Origin: Aldehydirespirator sp965261105
GTDB taxonomy: Bacteria; Actinomycetota; Acidimicrobiia; Acidimicrobiales; Aldehydirespiratoraceae
Length of the DNA stretch: 64,000 nucleotides
Assembly: GCA_965261105.1 (NCBI GenBank)
Contig: CBDHCM010000006.1
Coordinates: 2,728,001 to 2,792,000 of the forward strand
Direction: 5' to 3'
Shown: piece by piece, positions 31,396-40,740 of the stretch
How the letters are laid out: each line of letters begins with the position of its first letter
Numbering within the stretch: position 1 is the first letter of the stretch
Program-made: the position numbers and the translations under genes
The notes under the pieces: generated by a model
Database searches by the model: none
What the model was told of the DNA's origin: nothing
What the model saw: only the letters and a program-made list of their open reading frames with translations

Positions 31396-31875
31396 TCACC
31401 TGTCGGCCGGGCCCATGAAGCCGGCCAGGTCCCGCAGTCGGTCGGCCAGCTCCGAGCCCGGTGTCCCCTCTTCGGCCACCACGATCAACGAGTCGTCGCC
31501 GGCCACGGTGCCGAGCACCTCGGGAAGCCCGGCCCGGTCGAGGGCGGATGCCACCACGTGGGCCGAGCCGGGCGGCGTGCGCACCACCGCGAGGTTGCCC
31601 GACGAGCCGACGTCGGCCACCCAGTCGCCCATGACCCTGCGAAGGTGCTCCTCCGGCGCGATGCGGTCCACCGGGTGCTCCGGGATGGCGTACGCGGTGT
31701 TGCCCCCCGGCACCCGCACCTTCACCGCGCCCAGGCCGTCGAGATCGCGCGACACCGTGGCCCGGGTCGCGGTCACGCCGGAGGCCGAAAGCAGGTCGAC
31801 GAGCTGTTGCTGGCTGGCCACGGTGTGCTCGGCTAGGAGCCGGACGATGAGGTGCTGGCGGCTGGTCTTGCTCAT
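31396..31875 (-). CDS. argR: Arginine repressor
   Basis: 159 aa from the ATG at 31875 (MSKTSRQH), nine bases after argF. The N-terminal winged helix (IVRLLAEHTVASQQQLVDLLSASGV then TRATVSRDLDGLGAVKV) and the C-terminal hexamerisation and arginine-binding domain (GTVAGDDSLIVVAEE) are complete. Expected to repress this operon when arginine is high. The frame is open to 31956 but upstream sequence is argF in another frame. Confidence 0.93.
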   Translation of the reverse strand: MSKTSRQHLIVRLLAEHTVASQQQLVDLLSASGVTATRATVSRDLDGLGAVKVRVPGGNTAYAIPEHPVDRIAPEEHLRRVMGDWVADVGSSGNLAVVRTPPGSAHVVASALDRAGLPEVLGTVAGDDSLIVVAEEGTPGSELADRLRDLAGFMGPADR

Positions 31876-31883
31876 GGCTGGAC

Positions 31884-32777
31884 TCACCTGTCCTGTTCCA
31901 TGAGCCACCACAGCAGGCCCCTGGCCGCGTGCATCCGGTTGGCGGCCTGCAGCCACACGCGGCTTCGGGGCCCGTCGATGACCGCAGCCGCGACCTCCTC
32001 GCCCCGGTGGGCGGGAAGGCAGTGCATGAAGACCGCGTCGGGTGCGGCCCGGGTCATCAGCTCCTGGTTGACCGTGAAGCCGGCGAAGTCCCCGCGGCGC
32101 TCGCCGGCCTCCTGCTCCTGTCCCATCGAGGTCCAGACGTCGGTGTAGACCACATTGGCGCCCCGCACCGCCTCGGCCGGCTTGTGAACCTGGACCGGCT
32201 CGCAGCCGCAGCGGCGCATCCGCCGCAGGGCAGACTCGGAGAACTCGTAGCCGGGCGGGCTGGCGATCCGCATCGCCATACCCGAGAATCCGGCCGCGTA
32301 CACGAGCGAGCGGGCCACATTGTTGGCATCGCCGATGTAGGCCAGCACCCGGCCCTCGAGATGACCCAGCTCGGCCCGCACCGTGAGCAGGTCCGCCACA
32401 GCCTGCAGGGGATGGGACACGTCGCTGAGGAGGTTCACGATCGGGACCCCGTCGACCGCAGCCATCCGCTCCACGGTGCTGTGGGCGAACACCCGGGCCC
32501 CGATCACCGAGTTGTAGCAGGCCAGCGTGCGGGTCACGTCCTCGACGCTCTCGCGCTCGCCCAGGCCGACTTCCGCGCCGGTGATGTACAGCGGGTGTCC
32601 TCCGAGTTGCACTACGGCCATCTCGGTGGAGCCGCGGGTGCGGGCCGAGGGCTTCTCGAACAGCAGGGCCGCGCCCCTGCCCGCCAGCACCTGGGGCGGA
32701 TTCGGATCGGTCGCCAGGTTCAGGATCCGGGCGAGCTCGCTGGGCTCCAAGTCGTCGACATCTAGGAAGTGGCGCAT
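31884..32777 (-). CDS. argF: Ornithine carbamoyltransferase
   Basis: 297 aa. Transfers carbamoyl from carbamoyl phosphate to ornithine. Carbamoyl-phosphate loop FEKPSARTR, HPLQA, and the ornithine-binding FMHCLPAHRGEEV are present. Lies between argD and argR, with an 81-bp gap before argD's stop. Confidence 0.95.
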   Translation of the reverse strand: MRHFLDVDDLEPSELARILNLATDPNPPQVLAGRGAALLFEKPSARTRGSTEMAVVQLGGHPLYITGAEVGLGERESVEDVTRTLACYNSVIGARVFAHSTVERMAAVDGVPIVNLLSDVSHPLQAVADLLTVRAELGHLEGRVLAYIGDANNVARSLVYAAGFSGMAMRIASPPGYEFSESALRRMRRCGCEPVQVHKPAEAVRGANVVYTDVWTSMGQEQEAGERRGDFAGFTVNQELMTRAAPDAVFMHCLPAHRGEEVAAAVIDGPRSRVWLQAANRMHAARGLLWWLMEQDR

Positions 32778-32858
32778 CTCAACTCCTTTGTTGCATGGGG
32801 ATCGACTGGTGTCCGGGGTGGTTCTGGATGAAGATTGTCGGGGGGCCGGCTCTGCTGA

Positions 32859-34043
32859 TCAGCGCTGCGCCAGCACGCCGGCCAGGATGGAGCACCCGGC
32901 CGCTAGCTGCTCGGTGGAGACCACGAACGGCGGCGCGAACCGCAGGGCTGTCGGCGTTACGCCGTTCACGACCAGCCCTTGCTCAAGGCAGGCCGAGGCG
33001 ATGTCCTTGGCTGAGCGACCCGCTCTGGCATCGTCTGACAGCTCCGCGGCGAGAAGCAGGCCCCGGCCCCGCACGCTGTCCACGCCGTCGACCCCGACCA
33101 GCAAGTCCCGCAGCACCGCGCCGAGACGCTCGGCCACTGCGGGCGCGTCCATGGCCTGCAGCTCCCTGAGCACGGCCCGGACCGCGGCGAGGGCCAGGGG
33201 CTGGCCCGCGAAGGTCGAGCCGTGGTCGCCGGGGCCGAAGGCGGCCGCGACGTCGGGCCGGGCCCACACCGCTCCCACCGGCACGCCGTTGCCGAGCGCC
33301 TTGGCCATGGTGACGATGTCGGGCTGCACACCGGCGTGCTGGTAGCCGAACCACAGTCCGGTGCGGGCCAGGCCGGTCTGGATCTCGTCCAACACCAGCA
33401 GAATGCCGCGCTCGTCGCACACCTCGCGCACTGCCTGCAGGTAGCCGTCACCAGCCGGAACCACGCCGCCCTCACCCTGCACCGACTCCAACAGCACCGC
33501 TCCGACGGTGGGATCTATCGCGGCCGCGAGGGCGTCGATGTCGTCGAAGGGCACATGGCGGAATCCCTCCGGCAAGGGCTGGAACGGCTCGTGCTTTTCG
33601 GGTTGCCCAGTGGCCGCCAGCGCGGCCAGCGTGCGGCCGTGGAACGACCCGTAGGCGCTCACCACTGCGTGGCGTCCCCGCCCGTGGTGCTTGCGAGCAA
33701 GCTTGAGGGCGGCCTCGACCGCCTCCGCGCCGGAGTTCTGGAACAGGATCCGACCGGGCTCGGCGTCACCGCCGGGACCGGACCGGATCAGCCGGTCGAG
33801 CGTCTCCACCACGTCGGCGGTCGGCTCGTTGGCGAACAGGTTGGAGGTGTGTATCAACGTCGACGCCTGGGCCGCGACGGCCTCGGTCACCGCGGGATGG
33901 GCATGGCCCAGCCCGGTGACGGCCAGCCCGCACAGGAAGTCGAGGTAGCGGCGGCCGTGGTCGTCCCACAACTCGGCGCCGTCGCCCCGCACGAACATCA
34001 CCGGCGGAGTCCCGTAGTTGTTCATGAGCGCAGCTCTGCTCAC
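32859..34043 (-). CDS. argD: Acetylornithine aminotransferase
   Basis: 394 aa class III pyridoxal-phosphate aminotransferase. Visible are NSGAEAVEAALKLARKH, the aspartate of LLVLDEIQTGLARTG, and the PLP lysine in MAKALGNGVP. Converts N-acetylglutamate semialdehyde to N-acetylornithine. The ATG overlaps the argB stop. Confidence 0.94.
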   Translation of the reverse strand: MSRAALMNNYGTPPVMFVRGDGAELWDDHGRRYLDFLCGLAVTGLGHAHPAVTEAVAAQASTLIHTSNLFANEPTADVVETLDRLIRSGPGGDAEPGRILFQNSGAEAVEAALKLARKHHGRGRHAVVSAYGSFHGRTLAALAATGQPEKHEPFQPLPEGFRHVPFDDIDALAAAIDPTVGAVLLESVQGEGGVVPAGDGYLQAVREVCDERGILLVLDEIQTGLARTGLWFGYQHAGVQPDIVTMAKALGNGVPVGAVWARPDVAAAFGPGDHGSTFAGQPLALAAVRAVLRELQAMDAPAVAERLGAVLRDLLVGVDGVDSVRGRGLLLAAELSDDARAGRSAKDIASACLEQGLVVNGVTPTALRFAPPFVVSTEQLAAGCSILAGVLAQR

Positions 34044-34987
34044 GGCTGACCCTCCCCTGTCTCGTTGTGTTGCTCGCCGGCAGCCCCGCCGTTCGTTACC
34101 ATCGTGCCGATTCCCGCGTCGGTGAACAGCTCGAGCAGCACCGCATGGGGGATGCGGCCGTCGAGCATGTGGGCCGATCCCGCGCCCTGCTGCACCGCGT
34201 CGACGCAGGCCCGGGCCTTGGGGATCATCCCACCGCTGACGGCGCCGGAGGCAATCATGGCCTCGACCTCCTCTACGGTGGCCCGGCTCACCAGCGACGA
34301 CACCTCCGGCGGATCCGCCAACAGGCCGGGCACATCGGTGAGGTACACGGCCTTGGCCGCGCCGAGCGCGCCGGCGAGGGCCGCGGCCATGGTGTCGGCG
34401 TTGATGTTGTAGGCCTGGCCCTGGGGGTCGGCGCCGATCGACGACACGACGGGGATGATCTCGGTGGTCACGAGACGCTCGATGAGACGGGGATCAACCG
34501 CAGCGACGTCTCCGACGAAGCCCAGCTCGGGATCCCGGGGCACTGCGGTGACGAGGCGGCCGTCCTCGCCTGAGAGTCCCAGGGCCACGCCCCCGTTGGC
34601 ATTGATGGCGTTGACGATGTCCCGGCCGACCTTGCCCACCAACACCATCCGGGCCACTTCGAGGGTCTCGGCGTCGGTTACCCGCAGGCCGTCGCGGAAT
34701 TCGCTCTGCTTGCCGAGCCGGGCTAGATGCTCGCCTATCTGGGGAGCGCCGCCGTGGACCACCACCGGATGCAGCCCGACGGAGCGCACCAGCACTATGT
34801 CGCGGGCGAACGAGGCGGCCGTGGCGGGGTCCGTCATGGCGTTGCCGCCGTACTTCACGACCACCACCGCGCCCCGGAAGCGCCTGATGTAGGGCAGCGC
34901 CTCCACCAGCGCCCGGGCCCGCCGATCGGGCTCGAAAGCGTGCACTTCGTCGCTCGGGTTGTGAGCGTGCGTCGTCTCCGGGCTCAT
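34040..34987 (-). CDS. argB: Acetylglutamate kinase
   Basis: 315 aa from ATG at 34987 (MSPETTHAHN), overlapping the argJ stop. VVVKYGGNAM is the phosphate-binding lysine region, VVHGGAPQIG and NINADTMAAALAGALGAAKAVYLTDVPG (two blocks) complete the amino-acid kinase fold. The N-terminal extension resembles arginine-inhibited forms of the enzyme, which is suggestive only. Confidence 0.95.
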   Translation of the reverse strand: MSPETTHAHNPSDEVHAFEPDRRARALVEALPYIRRFRGAVVVVKYGGNAMTDPATAASFARDIVLVRSVGLHPVVVHGGAPQIGEHLARLGKQSEFRDGLRVTDAETLEVARMVLVGKVGRDIVNAINANGGVALGLSGEDGRLVTAVPRDPELGFVGDVAAVDPRLIERLVTTEIIPVVSSIGADPQGQAYNINADTMAAALAGALGAAKAVYLTDVPGLLADPPEVSSLVSRATVEEVEAMIASGAVSGGMIPKARACVDAVQQGAGSAHMLDGRIPHAVLLELFTDAGIGTMVTNGGAAGEQHNETGEGQP

Positions 34988-36213
34988 GTCCTGTACCCCG
35001 CGTTTATGTCGATGTAGCCGTGGGTCAGGTCGCAGGTCCAGATCGTGGCCTCGCCGTCGCCCACCCCCACGTCCATCCGAAGCTCGACGTTGTCGCCCAG
35101 CAGATGCTCGGTGGCCCTCTCCTCGCGGTAGCCGGGGCAGGGCACGCCACCCTCTGCGCACCGCTCGTCGCCGATCCAGATGGAGAGCCGGTCCCGGTCG
35201 GCCCGTTGGCCGGCCTTGCCCACTGCGGCCACGATCCGACCCCAGTTGGCATCGGAGGCGGCCAGAGCGGTCTTCACCAGGGGCGAGTCGGCCACGGCCC
35301 GGGCGATGGCCTGCGCCGCGGCGTCGTCGGTCGCGCCGGTGACGGTGACGGTGACGAACTTGGTGGCGCCCTCGCCGTCGCGCACGATCTGGTGAGCCAG
35401 ATCCAGCGTCACTGCGTCCAGTGCGTCCCGGAAGGCCGCCATGTGCAGAGCGGCGGGCTGTCCCGACGTGCCGGTTGCGCCCAGCAGCACGGTGTCGCTG
35501 GTGGAGGTGTCGGAGTCGACGGTGATGCGGTTGAAGCTCTGCTCAACCGACGCGGCCAGGCACTCGTGCGCGGTCGGCGATTCCACGGCCAAGTCGGTGA
35601 ACACGAAGGCCAGCATGGTGGCCATGTCGGGGGCGATCATGCCGCTGCCCTTGGCGATGCCGGTCACGTGGGCGCTCGTCCCGGCCACCGGTGCCGACGC
35701 AACTTTGGGGAATGTGTCGGTTGTGCCGATGGCGACAGCGGCAGCCTCCCAGGACTTCGGGTCCGGGGCGGAGAGGCAGGCGACGAGTGCAGGGAGCGCA
35801 GCGTCGATGCGCTCGACGGGCAGATCCTCGCCGATGACGCCGGTGGAGGCGATCAGCACCTCATGGGCCGGCGCGCCCAGCGCTCCGGCCACGGACGCCG
35901 CGGTGTGCTCGGCGACGCGATAGCCGGCCGCGCCGGTGAACGCGTTGGCGTTGCCCGAGTTGACGATGATGGCCCGGCCGCGCCCGGAGCCGGCGGCAAG
36001 GGCGTGCCGGCACCAGTCGACCGGCGCGGCGGTGCACAGCGACCGGGTGAACACACCGGCCACGGTGCTGCCCGGCGGCATCTCGGCCAGCATCAAATCG
36101 TCCCGGCCCGGATAGCGGATCCCGGCCGCGGCTGTGGCCAGCCTCAAACCCGCTACGGCATGTACAGCCGGGAAGGCCGCGGGCGCCAGCGGCGAGACCT
36201 TGGTCACAGACAT
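34984..36213 (-). CDS. argJ: Bifunctional ornithine acetyltransferase / N-acetylglutamate synthase
   Basis: 409 aa from ATG at 36213. Self-cleaving enzyme: the nucleophilic threonine is in KGSGMIAPDMATML. IIVNSGNANAFTG and ASTGVIGEDLP are typical. With argC, argB and argD it recycles the acetyl group, so no separate argA/argE step is needed. The frame is open to 36357 but the extra sequence overlaps argC. Confidence 0.95.
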   Translation of the reverse strand: MSVTKVSPLAPAAFPAVHAVAGLRLATAAAGIRYPGRDDLMLAEMPPGSTVAGVFTRSLCTAAPVDWCRHALAAGSGRGRAIIVNSGNANAFTGAAGYRVAEHTAASVAGALGAPAHEVLIASTGVIGEDLPVERIDAALPALVACLSAPDPKSWEAAAVAIGTTDTFPKVASAPVAGTSAHVTGIAKGSGMIAPDMATMLAFVFTDLAVESPTAHECLAASVEQSFNRITVDSDTSTSDTVLLGATGTSGQPAALHMAAFRDALDAVTLDLAHQIVRDGEGATKFVTVTVTGATDDAAAQAIARAVADSPLVKTALAASDANWGRIVAAVGKAGQRADRDRLSIWIGDERCAEGGVPCPGYREERATEHLLGDNVELRMDVGVGDGEATIWTCDLTHGYIDINAGYRT

Positions 36214-36227
36214 CGCAGCCTCGGCCT

Positions 36228-37262
36228 CTAGGGGTAGATCCCTGCCGAGGCCAGCCCGGCGGTCTCGTCGATGCCCAGCGCGAGGTTGGCGCACTGCACC
36301 GCCTGGCCCGACGCCCCCTTGACCAGATTGTCGAGCGCGGCGATCGCCACCACCCATCCGGTGCGCTGGTCGACTCGAGCGGTGATGTGGACGCTGTTGG
36401 ACCCCACAGTGGCCTTGGTCGACGGTGACCGCTCGCTCACCACCACGAACGGCTCGCCGCCGTAGGCATCGGCCAGGACCGCAAGCACATCGTCGGTGCC
36501 GGCGGGGCCGGTTGGCCGGGCGTAGCAGGTGGCGAGAATGCCCCGGTTCATGGGGGCCAAGTGAGGCGTGAAGAGCACCTGCACGTCGGTGTCGGCGTGC
36601 CGGGACACCGCCATCTCGATCTCTGGGGTGTGGCGGTGGGTTAGCAGCCCGTAGGCGGTGAAGTCCTCGTCAACCGCGCAGAACGAGGTGTGGGGCTTGG
36701 GCGGTCGGCCCGCTCCCGACACCCCGCTGGCCGCGTCGACGATGATGCCGGTCGGCTCCACGGTGCCGGCCGCCACCAGGGGGGCCAGGGCCAGGGCGGC
36801 CGCGGTCACATAGCAGCCCGGTGCGGCCACCAGCCGGGCTTGCCGGATCCGGTCGCGGAACAGCTCGGGCAGGCCGAACACGAACTCACCCAGCAACTCG
36901 GGCACGGTGTGCTCGGTGCCGTACCAGTCCGGGTACAGGCCGGGATCGTCCAGCCTGAAGTCGGCGGCCAGGTCGACGATGTGGCCCACATCGCTGCGCA
37001 AGTCGCTGACCACGCCCTGAGAGGCGCCGTGGGGCAGGGCGCAGAAGGCAAGATCGCAGCCGGAGGCCGCCCCCGGCTCATAGGGCACGAAGGCGGCGTC
37101 GCCGTAGGCGGGGGCCAGGCTCGGGTACAGGTCGGCCACGGCCTGCCCGGCCATCGACTCGCCCGTGGCCACGACCGCCTCCAGGTCGGGATGGGACGCG
37201 CAGATACGCAGCAACTCTGCGCCGGTGAACCCCGACGCCCCGATGATGGCGACCTTGTGCAT
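36228..37262 (-). CDS. argC: N-acetyl-gamma-glutamyl-phosphate reductase
   Basis: 344 aa. NADPH-binding GASGFTGAELLR at the N-terminus, catalytic cysteine in AAPGCYVTA, and PKPHTSFCAVDED in the centre. First gene of the arginine run; an AT-rich stretch lies upstream. Confidence 0.95.
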   Translation of the reverse strand: MHKVAIIGASGFTGAELLRICASHPDLEAVVATGESMAGQAVADLYPSLAPAYGDAAFVPYEPGAASGCDLAFCALPHGASQGVVSDLRSDVGHIVDLAADFRLDDPGLYPDWYGTEHTVPELLGEFVFGLPELFRDRIRQARLVAAPGCYVTAAALALAPLVAAGTVEPTGIIVDAASGVSGAGRPPKPHTSFCAVDEDFTAYGLLTHRHTPEIEMAVSRHADTDVQVLFTPHLAPMNRGILATCYARPTGPAGTDDVLAVLADAYGGEPFVVVSERSPSTKATVGSNSVHITARVDQRTGWVVAIAALDNLVKGASGQAVQCANLALGIDETAGLASAGIYP

Positions 37263-37289
37263 CCCGCCAAGCTAACGAGTCGAGGACCT

Positions 37290-37350
37290 TTTTGCAACTT
37301 TTCTCATAAATTAGATTATTAGTGCAGTTGGATATAGCATGAATAGACAT
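37290..37350 (-). promoter_or_regulatory. AT-rich upstream region of argC, likely promoter and Arg operator
   Basis: Between argC and the divergent small gene, 37295-37350 is strikingly AT-rich for this genome. It includes a dyad close to the ArgR-box pattern (TAAATTAGATTAT at 37307-37319, one base short of the usual spacing). It is the only place in the operon where such a site would be expected. Confidence 0.4.
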
Positions 37351-37372
37351 TACTTGACTGTAGTTTTGTTCC

Positions 37373-37639
37373 ATGTCCCAAGATGGCGACATCCCGCCGA
37401 GGCATCCCAAGAAGCAGATCGCCGATGTCGTGGCCGCGGCACTGGATGCCGGTTGGCGATTCCGCAAGGGCAGACCGAGAGGCCATGTCTGGGGACTCCT
37501 GCTATGCCCGCAGGCCGACCGGGAAGGCTGTCGCATCCGGGTCTTCTCAACGCCACGCAATGCCGACGATCACGCTGCCACCATCCGAAGCGACATAGCC
37601 CGATGCCCGCACGATGAGTACCCTCAGGAGCAGAGCTAG
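37373..37639 (+). CDS. Small protein of a toxin-antitoxin-like pair, 88 aa
   Basis: Begins MSQDGDIPPRHPKKQIADVV and continues with ALDAGWRFRKGRPRGHVWGLLLCP and IRVFSTPRNADDHAATI. The helix, then basic hairpin with a histidine, then strand pattern recalls HicA-like RNA-binding folds, but I cannot assign a family. TAGTTT six bases before the ATG suggests a leaderless message. An 86-aa partner follows 10 bp downstream. Confidence 0.6.
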   Translation: MSQDGDIPPRHPKKQIADVVAAALDAGWRFRKGRPRGHVWGLLLCPQADREGCRIRVFSTPRNADDHAATIRSDIARCPHDEYPQEQS

Positions 37640-37649
37640 GAGATCGCAA

Positions 37650-37910
37650 ATGACCGAGTACAGGTTCACTCTCGAGGCGGTGGGCCCCGACTGCTCCGAT
37701 GACGACTTCTCCGAGTGGGTCGCCTCGCGCGCGGGAGCCGGCGGCCACGTCACTCGCAACGGGCACCACTACATCCACTTCACGAAGCCATCATCCTCAT
37801 TGGGCGGGGCAGTCAAGGACGCTGTCCACTCGCTGACAGGCTGGAGCGGCCTGCGAGTCGTCGGCTTCAGCTCGCCCTGCTCGAACAGCGGGATGCTGGC
37901 AAGGGCCTAG
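37650..37910 (+). CDS. Partner of the small pair, 86 aa
   Basis: From ATG at 37650, with GGAG about nine bases upstream. MTEYRFTLEAVGPDCSDDDF starts a beta-alpha fold with many acidic residues; the later segment HYIHFTKPSSSLGGAVKDAV resembles the core of small antitoxin-like proteins found beside such genes. Function is inferred only from size, order and spacing. Confidence 0.55.
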   Translation: MTEYRFTLEAVGPDCSDDDFSEWVASRAGAGGHVTRNGHHYIHFTKPSSSLGGAVKDAVHSLTGWSGLRVVGFSSPCSNSGMLARA

Positions 37911-37942
37911 CCGTCGGTTCAACGGTCTGAGCGAGGGGTTTC

Positions 37943-38047
37943 GTTTCCCGCTCTTGTTCGCTGCGCTCACGGGCCGCTCGGGCCACGGCCTCGCTCAACG
38001 CCCGCGGATTTCGCACGTGAATCGCGGCCTGTCCGCTCGGCTTCCAA
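37943..38047 (-). repeat. Dispersed repeat, copy 3
   Basis: Inverted relative to copies 1 and 2. Contains CCCGCTCTTGTTCGCTGCGC, GGGCCGCTCGGGCC and TCCGCTCGGCTTC. Fills the gap between the small two-gene pair and the convergent pheT gene. Confidence 0.7.
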
Positions 38048-38050
38048 GTG

Positions 38051-40426
38051 TCACGCCCGCAGGGTGGCGCCGGTGCGGCGGGATGTCTCGTCGATGCAGC
38101 GCCGGCGGGCCTCGGCCACCTCGGCGTCGGTGAGGGTGCGGTCCGGCGCCTGGAAGCGCAGCCGGTAGGCGAGGCTGCGCGAGCCGTCAGGCACGCCGGT
38201 TCCCCGGTATGCGTCGAACAGCTCGAGCCTGGCCAACAGCGACCCAGCGGAGGCCCGCAGCGCCCGCTCCACCTGGGCCGCAGCCACGCGATCGGGTACT
38301 ACGAAGGCCAGGTCCACGTCGCTGGGCGGGAATTTGCTGACCGGCCGGTAGCGGCGCCGAGACCTCGGGCCGTCGAGCACCTCCTGCAGGTCGAGCTGCA
38401 GCCACGCCACCCGGTCGGCCACGCCGCAGGCCGCGAGCACCTCCGGGTCGACCTCCCCCACCGTCCCCCGCATGCGTCCGGCCACCACCACCTCGGCCGA
38501 GCGGGTGGGGTGCATCCCCGGCAGCGCGGTTGCGCGCAGCTCGACTGCGGGCAGGGCCAGAGCCTCGGCCAGCAGGTCGAGGACGGCCACCGCGGCCGGA
38601 GCCTCCTCGCCCGACAGAGCCACGGCCAGGAACTCCCGCTCGTCGGGAAGCAACTGGCCCTCCGGCACCGGCAGGTAGACGTGGCCGATCTCGAACAGCC
38701 GCACATCGCCGTTGAAGCGGCGCTGGTTGTAGGCCACGGCTCGCAGCTGGCCGGGCAGCAGCGACGTTCGCAGCACCGACTCGCTGTCGTCGACCGGGTT
38801 GGAGAGGGTGATGCCGTTCTCGGGCAGGCCCACCGCGGCCAGCGCGCCGGGGGCCGCGAACGGCATGGGCTGGGTCTCATAGCAGCCCGCACCCACCAGC
38901 ACCTCGCGCACCAGCCGGCGGTCCTTCTGGTAGGCCGACAGCCCGCCGGCCTCGTTGGCGGTGGGCACGGTGCGCTCGATGTTCTCGTACCCGTGAAGCC
39001 GGGCCACCTCCTCGGCGATGTCGGTCTCGGTCTCGGTGTCCCAGCGCCACGTCGGGATGGTCACGTCCAGCTCGGCGTCGCCGGCGGGGTCCGCACCGAA
39101 GCCGATGGATCGCAGGTGGCCTGCCATCTCCTCCGCGCTCAGGCCGGTGCCGAGCAGGCTGTTGACCCTCGCGGTGCGGACCCGCAGCGGGGGGCGGTCG
39201 GGCAGGTTGCCACGCTCGTCAACGAGGCCGGGCGCCACCTCGGCGCCCTGCTGCGCGGCCAGCCAGGCGAAGCGATTCATGCAGCGCTCGACGTTGTCGC
39301 CCCAGTCGGCGCCCCTGCGGAAGCGGGTCGAGGCCTCGCTGGCGAGGTTCAGGCGCTTGGCCGTGCGGGAGATCGACGGCGGATCCCACCACGCCATCTC
39401 CACCAGCACCTCGGTGGTGCCGGCGTCGATCTCGGTGGACGCCCCGCCCATCACTCCGCCAATGCCGATCACTTCGTCGTCGCCGTCGGCGATCACCCCG
39501 TCGCCCTCGGCAAGCGTGCGGTGCGCGCCGTCGAGGGTTGTGACCGTCTCGCCGTCACGGGCCCGGCGCACCCGCACACGGGCGTCCGCCACCCGGCCCA
39601 GGTCAAAGGTATGGCTGGGCTGGCCCAGTTCCAGCATCACGTAGTTGGAGATGTCGACGATGCCGTTGATGGGACGCATCCCCAGCGCGGTCAGCCGGTT
39701 GGCGATCCACGCAGGAGATGGGCCGACGGGAATGTTGCGCAGAACCCGGCCGACGAAACGGCCGCACAGCGTGGGGTCGACGATCTCGACCGCGGCGACC
39801 TCTGCGATGCCGGCGCCCGACTCGGCCGAAGACCAGTCGGGCGGCTCGAAGGCCACGCCGAGTCCAGCGGCCAGATCGCGGGCCACGCCCATCACCGACA
39901 TGGCGTCGGGCCGGTTGGCGCCGACGTCGAGATCCCACAGCACGTCGGGCGCCAGGTCCAGGGCCTCCGCCAGGGGCATTCCCGGCCCGGCGCTAGCCCC
40001 GACCCGATCGTTGAGGATCATGATGCCCTCGGCGTGGTCGCCCAACTCAAGCTCGATCTGCGAGCAGCACATGCCCTCGGAGGCCTGGCCCCTCAGCTTG
40101 CGGCGGGCTATCTCCAACCCGCTGGGCATCACCGATCCCACCCGGGCCAGAGGCACCAGGTCGCCAACGGCCATGTTGAACGCCCCGCAGCACACCTGCA
40201 GGGTCGTGCCCGACCCGTCGTCCACGTCGACGAGCTGGATCCGATCGGCGTCGGGATGGGGGCGCAACTCCAGCACCCGGCCGAGCACCACGCCGTCGGG
40301 CACGGAGCCGGTGACGGTCATCTCCTCCACCGTCAGTCCCAGCGCGCTCAGCACGTCGCTGAGCGCGGCCGGGTCGCCGTCGATATCGGGAGCGAACTCC
40401 TTGAGCCACGACAGCAGCACCTTCAT
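38051..40426 (-). CDS. pheT: Phenylalanyl-tRNA synthetase, beta subunit
   Basis: 791 aa. The N-terminal tRNA-binding OB domain (VVLGRVLELRPHPDADRIQLVDVD), B3/B4 editing domain (GNLPDRPPLRVR), B5 and the C-terminal anticodon-binding FDX domain (VSKFPPSDVDLAFVV; YRLRFQAPDRTLTDAEV) are all recognisable. Works as an alpha2beta2 enzyme with PheS. ATG has GGAG seven bases upstream. Separated from pheS by about 300 bp of repeats. Confidence 0.95.
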   Translation of the reverse strand: MKVLLSWLKEFAPDIDGDPAALSDVLSALGLTVEEMTVTGSVPDGVVLGRVLELRPHPDADRIQLVDVDDGSGTTLQVCCGAFNMAVGDLVPLARVGSVMPSGLEIARRKLRGQASEGMCCSQIELELGDHAEGIMILNDRVGASAGPGMPLAEALDLAPDVLWDLDVGANRPDAMSVMGVARDLAAGLGVAFEPPDWSSAESGAGIAEVAAVEIVDPTLCGRFVGRVLRNIPVGPSPAWIANRLTALGMRPINGIVDISNYVMLELGQPSHTFDLGRVADARVRVRRARDGETVTTLDGAHRTLAEGDGVIADGDDEVIGIGGVMGGASTEIDAGTTEVLVEMAWWDPPSISRTAKRLNLASEASTRFRRGADWGDNVERCMNRFAWLAAQQGAEVAPGLVDERGNLPDRPPLRVRTARVNSLLGTGLSAEEMAGHLRSIGFGADPAGDAELDVTIPTWRWDTETETDIAEEVARLHGYENIERTVPTANEAGGLSAYQKDRRLVREVLVGAGCYETQPMPFAAPGALAAVGLPENGITLSNPVDDSESVLRTSLLPGQLRAVAYNQRRFNGDVRLFEIGHVYLPVPEGQLLPDEREFLAVALSGEEAPAAVAVLDLLAEALALPAVELRATALPGMHPTRSAEVVVAGRMRGTVGEVDPEVLAACGVADRVAWLQLDLQEVLDGPRSRRRYRPVSKFPPSDVDLAFVVPDRVAAAQVERALRASAGSLLARLELFDAYRGTGVPDGSRSLAYRLRFQAPDRTLTDAEVAEARRRCIDETSRRTGATLRA

Positions 40427-40453
40427 CGCGTGCTCCCCCGCAGCAGTTGCGCC

Positions 40454-40740
40454 CGCATCAGAACTGGACTCTCCAGAACTGGCCCCACGGCCTCGACACT
40501 CTGCCTCGCATTCATCGGGAGTGGCTCACCGCCTCGCACACTTTGCGCTCGCATCAGAAGTGGCTCAGGCGACGGCAGGCCCGGCATGTGGGTGTTCTTC
40601 CACCGCTCGCACACTTTGCGCTCGCATCAGAAGTGGCTCAGGCGCACCCACCGGGGTCAGCGCGGGCACACGGGCCGGAGCCGGCACGGGCACACCTACC
40701 GGAACTGGCGTCGACGCTCGCATCAGAACTGGCTCAGGAA
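40454..40740. repeat. Multiple copies of the pheS 3' end
   Basis: CGCATCAGAA(C/G)TGG followed by (A)CTC recurs near 40454, 40550, 40622 and 40719; the last is the authentic 3' end of pheS including its stop. A more degenerate copy lies near 40504. Two of them belong to a perfect 39-bp direct repeat (40533-40571 and 40606-40644). No protein gene is supported in 40427-40722. Confidence 0.8.
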
